The notes beneath the pieces were generated by a model. It was not told the origin of the DNA. It saw only the letters and a list, made by a program, of their open reading frames with translations, and did no database searches. A stretch of DNA of 64,000 nucleotides from Isoetes taiwanensis. Its lineage: Eukaryota; Streptophyta; Lycopodiopsida; Isoetales; Isoetaceae. The stretch covers positions 5,577,923 to 5,641,922 of the forward strand of contig JAJEKV010000070.1 in the NCBI GenBank assembly GCA_021234155.1. The letters run 5' to 3'. How positions within the stretch are numbered: the first letter of the stretch is position 1; the number at the start of each line of letters is the position of its first letter. The position numbers were made by a program, and so were the translations under genes. Of this stretch, positions 57,087 through 64,000 are shown piece after piece.

Positions 57087-59190
57087 TCCAAGGTGTTACC
57101 ATTGGGCAAAACCAACTGATATATACCTCTTCACCTTTTAGGAGAACCTGCGGAAAAGGATGTTTTATTCGCATCATAACCCATGAACACCGTATTTCCA
57201 TCTAGAATTCTGATTTGTTTAGCGTATTGGTTAGAGGCTGTAGTGAATAGCGTAGCATCGATGTAGATGAAACCTCCTCACCCCCACACGTACCCCGCAC
57301 AAGTGATGCCGAGTGTCAATATTGTTATAGATGCAAAGTGTTAGAATTGGTAATTACCACTCAAACACCACAAAATTTTGGTTTTCCATTGATTTGATGC
57401 CGCAATATCAACAATTGTACCATTAGTTGTGCCATCTGTGTTTTGGCTCATACTAAAAGTTTAAATACCTAGTGTTTGTGACTGCACCATGAATGAAGCC
57501 TGGCCTACCTGATAGATGGGCTTTGTCCCAAAGGAGACTTTTTCTCAAGACTCAAAATTAAGTCACCACTCTGTTCAACTTATTGATCCTTGTGGACATT
57601 CCTATTGCTTCTATTTTCCATAATCATTTATAGTAGCACCACTATTCTCATCCATTTTCCACTATCCAATAAGGCATTCTGACGCAGTTGATAGCTGATT
57701 CCCATGAGTTCAGCAAGTATTGCATAGCCTCATTCTACCAAGACCCACAAGTATAAACATTGTTCTCAGCATCTGTAAACCCATGAAACTGGACAGCTTC
57801 ACTAAATTTCTAACAACGCCATTTGTATAAGCCTAATTACCATCAAGATGCTACCACCACAGTTACGACTGCCACAACCCCAAACTTCTAGGTTAATAAC
57901 AATACCATAACTTTAACCTTTTTTTCTAGAAAAATTGATTTCATCATTTGTAAGATTTCAAAGCGTAACGAAGTTCTCGATATTGAAAAAAAAAAAAAAG
58001 AGGGGGAAAGGGGTGTCAAATTGAGTAAAGAAGACTAATATTGATATTTAAGAGTAGTCGCGGAGTATGTACCATTCAAATTTATGAATGAAAATTGGTA
58101 CTATTGTTCCTTCGTAAATTAAGAATTGTTTCCAAAATTACCTTATGATAATTGGTACTCAACATAACCATTGGTTTTTTGTTTGAACTTGGACTTCTTT
58201 ATGATAATGACCTTCTAGTACTTTGCACACTCATGCGTAATAGTAAAATTGTACTATCTGGTGCTGATGGTTTGTTAAATGAAACCATGCCCTGCGACCT
58301 CCAAAATATATATGCCCTACTTCCTAATGTCCTTACGTTGTTGATCCCGAGATGCTTCCGTGATGCACCTTTTCCAGATGACACAGCCGTGATCACCATC
58401 TTCCACCAACCTATTAAAGACTAATAGGGCGTATGATAATATAATCCAAGAGAAGTGGCACTTCATTGTTTCAGATTCGAGAAGCCGGTGCCACCCGCTA
58501 ACCACAACAAAGCCGCTGGGCGGACAAAAAGTACGCGAATCACGGTCAAGATTGGTCTTACGGCTTGTGAAGTGGTTTTGAGTAGATGATTTTGCAACTT
58601 TTACATTCGTATCCAAATCACAGAGTATTAGCAACGCATGAGCGTGCGGAAAGCCAGCCATCCATGTTTGCACCAACGAGAGGGGCCTGAGATGGTATAA
58701 TGCTGTGCTATAGCTCGACGGCTAGTTCTAAGATGAAAACGCAGAGAGTTGGTTATCGTGACATTATGGTAGGTCCTTCTGGTCTTCCTCCTCCTTCATG
58801 GCAGTGATTAGAATCCCTCAATTAATATGGCTCCGCCTATGGCTACCAAATGATAGAGAAGGTCGGTATTATTGTCGGCCCCATTTGAAGAATATGTGTG
58901 ATGAAGTGCTTCATCGCTCCAACCCAAGCGGTGACCAATTCTCCCGTGATTAACTAAGTGCTAGATCATGAGTCTTACCCACAATTGCGCAATACCTGGT
59001 GATTCCACCCGCTTTCTCACCGACGTAGTAGGACAATTGTGATTTCGCGATTTCTGAATAAGGATCTTGATTATTAGTTCGTGATCACAACCTTGCCTAT
59101 TTTGTGAAGGATAGAAGCATCACGTAATTTAGCGATATTGCACTATAATTGAGAACTCCACCATGTCGAGGGTTCCTTTATGATGTTTGA
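57087..59190 (-). pseudogene. Decayed copy of the metzincin-LamG gene
   Basis: Colinear with 44282-46460 on the same strand: GGGCAAAACCAACTGAT (57106 against 44305), CATAACCCATGAACAC (57174 against 44385), GGTAGGTCCTTCTGGTCTTC (58771 against 46038), and GAGAACTCCACCATGTCGAG (59152 against 46411). Insertions and deletions of 1-10 bp occur every 10-40 bp, so no frame over about 120 codons remains. The HExxH region (58790-58850) is scrambled. The intron position is still marked by an A/T-rich and G-rich block at about 57960-58015. Nonfunctional as read; the damage could in part be assembly error. Confidence 0.85.
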
Positions 59191-59219
59191 ACTAGCACAC
59201 GCATGGTTAAAAGTTGATA

Positions 59220-62200
59220 AAATCGTAGTATAACAAAATGTGTGCATTAATTCCATCTATACCCATGTACATTGGTATATCGGTCTTGCTTATAAAACGG
59301 TATATTTATATAAATGAGTGAATGAAAAAGTAAGCTTAGTCACTTAAATCTTTACCCAACAATGTTGAAGTTTTTGTAGCCTGATGTATATGTAATGTTC
59401 GGTTTATATGAATGACGTATTTAGTTAGCCATATTATATGGATGACTCTGCACTTCATACTACCAAAGTTTAGCTACACCATGAAAGTATCAAGATGGCC
59501 AAAGATCTATAGAAGAAGAGAGAATATATACCCCTGTATAAATAAGGGTGCCATTATGCTCTTACAACTATGTTGCCTATTTCAGCTCATATATATATAT
59601 TATATTTGTTGGATAATGGCCTCTTCCTTTCTCCTAAACTCAAGAGCCGGAATGTAAACGTCACATCCGCTACCAAAATTGCTAAAGTACAAGATGAAAA
59701 GAGTCATTTTAACACAACGATTCTAAATAAAGGACTACGTACAACTAAGAATGACATTATAGTCCCTTTCTCGCCTACTTAAAAAACAAGAAGAGAAGAG
59801 AATGTAACGTAGAGTAAAATAAGATTTGCAGCACGTGCACGCAGAACCATAGCCATGTTACCTTAAAGAAGAGTAGTGGCGGTACGTGTAAAGGTTCCAC
59901 ATACGTGTATTGGCAATGCATACTATTCTCTTCATTCTTTGTCTGCCTCTTATCTCTATATATATACAATTATGCTGACCAGATCTGCCAGAAATCAAAG
60001 AGCTTGTGCAGTCAGTTTATCTGTGATTTGAGATCATGCCCTGAACCATCAACCCTTAGTTTAAATATCCGTATTCCAGATACTGAGATTAAGAAGACAT
60101 CCAATTCCCTAAGGCAAAATTTCTCAGGATATTTATGTGTCGCCGCATCGAATTACATCGCATAGATTGACGAAATACCTTTAGCTCAAGCAAAATTTCA
60201 TTTTAAAGCCATCCAAGTCTTAATTCGGAATCTGATCTGAATATGATAAAGTATGTGATTGGTGCAGCAAGTTTGAAGCCATTATGCGAGGAGAAATTTG
60301 TTGAATTATTATTTTTAGCCTAAATCGCATTTTTTTATATTAAAGGAGGTGAGGTGGCACCATTTAATAAAAGGTACTGGAGGCCGGGTAAAGATTTATA
60401 GGCCGACTTCTTCTTGGTAGTTCTCCTTCGCTATGTCGCCGCTTTACGTTGACACCTAAGAGAGTGTCGACCGGCGTTTTGATCCTCGTATGCTCTTGGA
60501 TTCCTCTCACAGCTTCCAAAACGAGGTGGCCTTTACCTTTTGTCGCAAATATTGCGCGATGAATTCCAATCTTCTTGCAATTCCGGTAATGGAACTGCAC
60601 TTACATAATCTAAGAAATCTTCAAATACACCTTTCTAAATCTACGTACTTCCAGCGTGACTCAAAATCTTCTTGTACTTTTAGAGGGAATCTTGACGTGT
60701 GAATCTGTAGAATTTTCAGGAATCTTGTAGAATATAGAGAATCTACAGAATCTTGAGAATCTAGAAATCTCTTAATAATCTTTTGGGAATCTTATGTAAA
60801 TCTTTTTATAGAACCTTAAGAATCTAGAGAACCTTGTGGAATTTAAGTGACCTTTCAAGATCGGCAGGTATGCTTTTTTAAGTGATCTAAGGAATGTTTT
60901 ATAGAATCTAGAATTTATGAACATTGATGGAATCTCAAAGCACCGGGGTATCTTTTAGAGTCTTGAAACCCAGAAGACCTTATAGAATCTTCATTCGACG
61001 TGAGATTTGCCTTCAACAATTTCAGGAGATAGTCCCTCGAGAATCTAAGGACCTTGACGGAATCGAATCTAGGAAAATTCATGAATTCAAGGAATGTAGG
61101 AGAATCTACATAAAACTTAAAATTTTATAATTCCATATGATAATATTTGAGAATCTGTGGAGAAATCTCAAAAAGAATAATTAGGAATCAAAAGGAATTA
61201 AAGTGGAATCTTCAAGAAATATTTGAGAATCTTATGAATCTTGATGCAATCTTGAGAGAATTTAGAATTTGCACCAAGAGAATTTAGGGAATCTATAATG
61301 AAACCTAGGGAATCTTTGTATAACCTTAAGAACTTAGTGGAATCTTAACCCTAATGGAATCTTTCAAATCCTTCTTTTTGATTTTATGTCGATGAAGTAA
61401 GCAAGAAGTATCTCATTTTTACATCAGGCAAGACTTCATTGCAGCCCTATCTGAATTTAAGTGTGCATCCTACATATACATTGTTTTTTGTATTGCTCAC
61501 TGACCTTCGCTATCCTTCAAATACATTTTTTAATACTGATGAATCATGGCTTTTTTCGATAGAATTGTTAGAATCTGCACCGCTTGCAAAACTCTTGTTA
61601 AAGCAAAGCAGCCGCGCCGAGTGCCAACAGCCAGCATGGAAAATACTTCCATTGTTGGGTGTCGGGGTATGGGATTTTATGGCGAAAAGGAAAAAAGCAA
61701 AAAGGGGGATGAAATTCTGAAACTGAACTATACAGGCTTAGAGAGGCATTATAAATAAGAAGATTAGGAAAGGGGAAACTGACCTACAACGTAGTGGGGC
61801 AGTTGAACTGACCTAACTTCAGCAACAACGAGGACAGAATTGAGGAAGAAGGAGGAACTGTGGTGGTAGGCTGAGGAGTCCATTTGGAGAGGCCTCTGGT
61901 GGAGAAGTGTATTATGCTAGTGCTGCTCCATCCGGCACCATTTCGGAACATGATCCGCGAGCAGAGTTCCGTCGGCCCTGATGAGGCCGGATGCCATGGC
62001 CCTGGCTGCCCTAACGCTGCTCAGGTATGTCTCGCTCAGCGGAATCGTTCGTTGCCTGAAGCTGCCATTCACTTTGCTGAATCAGTTTGAAGTTGGGGCT
62101 TCGGATCGAAACAACAGCCAAAATCCACTCCACAATGTCAATGTCCCCTTGCCTATGCTTGCTGCTGAACCTCTGGTTGTTCCCATGCCCCCTCGCTCAA

Positions 62201-62600
62201 TTTACCCACACAACAAATTAAGAGAGAGAAGCAAACCTCACGCTCATCCCATGAGAGAAATACTTCTGCATTTGAAGCCCTGCTTGTGTCCCATCCTCTG
62301 TCGGTTTTTATAGTCTGCTTTACTTAAGCCGGATAAGAACAGATGATACAGTTTATTCAGCCAAATCTTCCTTCTGTAGCTTATTCCCCACGTTCTAGTA
62401 TCCAAATACAGTTGCCCACGTGCTTTTTGTAAACTTTTTACACCCTTTGCTCTTATTGGCTGAAGCCTGCTGAACCAACACAAATGATTTTTAGCTTTTT
62501 TACTGGGTTACCAGGATTATACCGTTTATCTTTAGCCAAATTCATTTGCCTATCCCCATCGTTCTGCATATCCAAAACGGCCGGTTGTCACGCTTTGTAA
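59220..62600 (+). repeat. Third copy of the protease upstream flank (decayed)
   Basis: Direct match to 46480-50930: TGTGCATTAATTCCATCTAT at 59241 against 46501, the TATA region at 59950, GAGGTGGCACCATTTAAT at 60350, the GATTC array at about 60600-61370, GCATCCTACATATA at 61466 against 49932, CATTTGGAGAGGCC at 61881 against 50406, and CCATCCTCTGTCGG at 62292. Indel density is as high as in the pseudogene. Near 62510-62600 a short block (TATCTTTAGCCAAATTCATT) repeats one at 62350-62420. Confidence 0.8.
60600..61370. repeat. Decayed GATTC-rich array, copy 3
   Basis: GAATCTAGAGAACCTTG-like units in the same orientation as copy 2 but shortened and shuffled, with A/T-rich gaps. Confidence 0.75.
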
Positions 62601-64000
62601 TTAACCTTTATGATCCTGCTCACAAGAATTTTGTCAGGCGTGGCCGCGCCGCCGCGAACGTTTCTTTATTCCAACCTTACTATGTTTGGCCCACTATTAA
62701 CATTCAACCTGTCAATGCAATGGCTGTTTAATACCGGGTTTCTCATTCACAAGGGTATATCACATGTGGTAGCATTTTATGAATTGTTTATCACGGATTG
62801 AACCCACATTGTCGCTTTGTGTCCTTCTTGCCCGCATGCAACCTGTAGAACTTCATGAAGTGGTCAATCAGCTCTTGCTTTCTATATCGCCGATTACAAG
62901 CGGATCATTTCCTAACTAGGAAAAAGCACAAACAGTACATCATTCTTTCCGAAAATGCTGAAATTTCACGGATGAAACCGCTTGAATATGCACTGTGTCG
63001 CAAATACCATTAGTGAGTTTCGTAGAAAGTGTTCTTTACTTCTTTCATTGGATGAATTTTCGAGGGCTTAACTTCCTACGCCATATTCTTTGGCTTTCTT
63101 CCGACAAATGTCATTAGTTTTAAATAATTGCTCGCAGATGTCCAGCTAGCTTTTTAGCCGGAGGTCGTGAGACCCCGGTCCAATGAGCTTTAGCCCATAT
63201 AGTATCCCCAGCCTTTTAAAGATTTGGTCACGACGGTAACTTTTTCTTACCTTTCAAAGGTGTTGACAACACTAAATCTACACAACTAAATCCTTACACA
63301 ACTTATCTATCAAAATCAAATCGAAAGTTCCAGTTTTCAGGTTTAGCTAATAAACTTGATTTATGGTTTTCAGTTTGTTTGACCAACTCAAATTAAGCGA
63401 TATTGCTTAGCTATAGATTTGAAGGTTGCTTTTTTTGTTGATGGTCCGAGCGTATCAAATGGTAGGCATAGCCAAATGTTGGCCCCATTTGCAAAATCGC
63501 ATCTCAAGGAGTCCGACAACTCATTGAATCCCCGCCTAAAGCTTCCCTCTTGTAAAGGCATACATTTTTCTTTTGTTTTTATGCGTAAAGAATCATTTTG
63601 TTTTATAAAGAATCACATTTGTATATATACAATATTACCTAAAAAGAAAACAGGAAAAGGACTCAACCAATCGTGCACAAGAACTAGTTGATCAACAAAT
63701 ATCCTGCTCAAGTCATCTATTGATTTTTAATTGATAAGAAATGTATAACCCGTAGATTATCAAGCGCTTTATTTAATGTCATGTATGAGATAGAGAGACT
63801 ATACATTTGAGCCGGCGTTAAAAACGTGATGCTACCCGAGTCACAGAGCAACTCTGGGCACATCATCCACAACGACGCCCTGTAGTCCTTTTTGTTTAGC
63901 TTCACCTGCATACCAAACTCCAGTTGTGCGATTAGGCAACGGCGCGCAAGGAAGATAATTTGCGCCGGTGAGCAATACGTAATCAACCAGCGGTTACCAA
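62600..64000. other. End of window, nothing recognised
   Basis: Frames are short (the longest, 63717-63986 minus and 63419-63691 plus, about 90 codons) and show no motif I can name. No repeat boundary was identified. Confidence 0.35.

Overview
The window looks like nuclear DNA from a large, repeat-rich land-plant genome, possibly a fern or other non-seed plant; the lineage is an inference. The evidence is short spliced introns (about 110-145 bp) with GT..AG borders, MULE, CACTA, Gypsy, Copia, LINE-like and SINE-like remnants, and decayed copies of plant gene families (LysM receptor kinase, phage-type RNA polymerase, zinc-knuckle protein). Nothing prokaryotic, plastid or viral was seen. Only two genes look intact: a secreted metalloprotease gene at about 44.3-47.2 kb and a small gene of unknown function inside a transposon at 10.3-10.9 kb.

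Layout. 0-0.7 kb: LINE endonuclease remnant. 0.8-4.8 kb: left arm of a large inverted repeat that includes a decayed GATTC-rich array. 4.8-25.7 kb: a three-level nest. A Gypsy-type LTR retrotransposon (LTR from 4778 to 24543, primer-binding site at 24545, broken gag to 25645) was hit by a Mutator-like element (MULE, 5796-23872, 9-bp target duplication CCCTCTGTG). The MULE was in turn hit by a CACTA-like element (14311-23219, 3-bp target duplication AAT). The MULE carries a broken MURA transposase, an intact-looking small gene, a C2H2 zinc-finger/Ulp1 protease gene on the opposite strand, and four clusters of a GC-rich palindromic motif. The CACTA insertion lies inside an intron of the Ulp1 gene.

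26-33 kb: Copia 3' end, a LysM receptor-kinase pseudogene, a possible LINE tail, and a phage-type RNA polymerase pseudogene split by an element holding a 1.2-kb polypyrimidine tract. 33-44 kb: gene-poor, with a zinc-knuckle pseudogene at 35.3-35.6 kb, small tandem duplications, and a foldback element at 41.8-43.5 kb with hexanucleotide repeats in its centre.

44-64 kb: a segmental-duplication block. The gene at 44.27-47.25 kb (minus strand) encodes a secreted zinc metalloprotease of the metzincin type (HEAGHNWGSNH) with a cadherin/Ig-like segment and two LamG-like domains. Its upstream flank (47.27-51.05 kb) is the inverted partner of 0.8-4.8 kb. Gene and flank occur again as a direct, indel-ridden copy at 57.09-62.6 kb. 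No genes were recognised at 51.05-57.08 kb or 62.6-64 kb.

All frames, splice sites and family assignments were read by eye. Domain names need a profile search to confirm.
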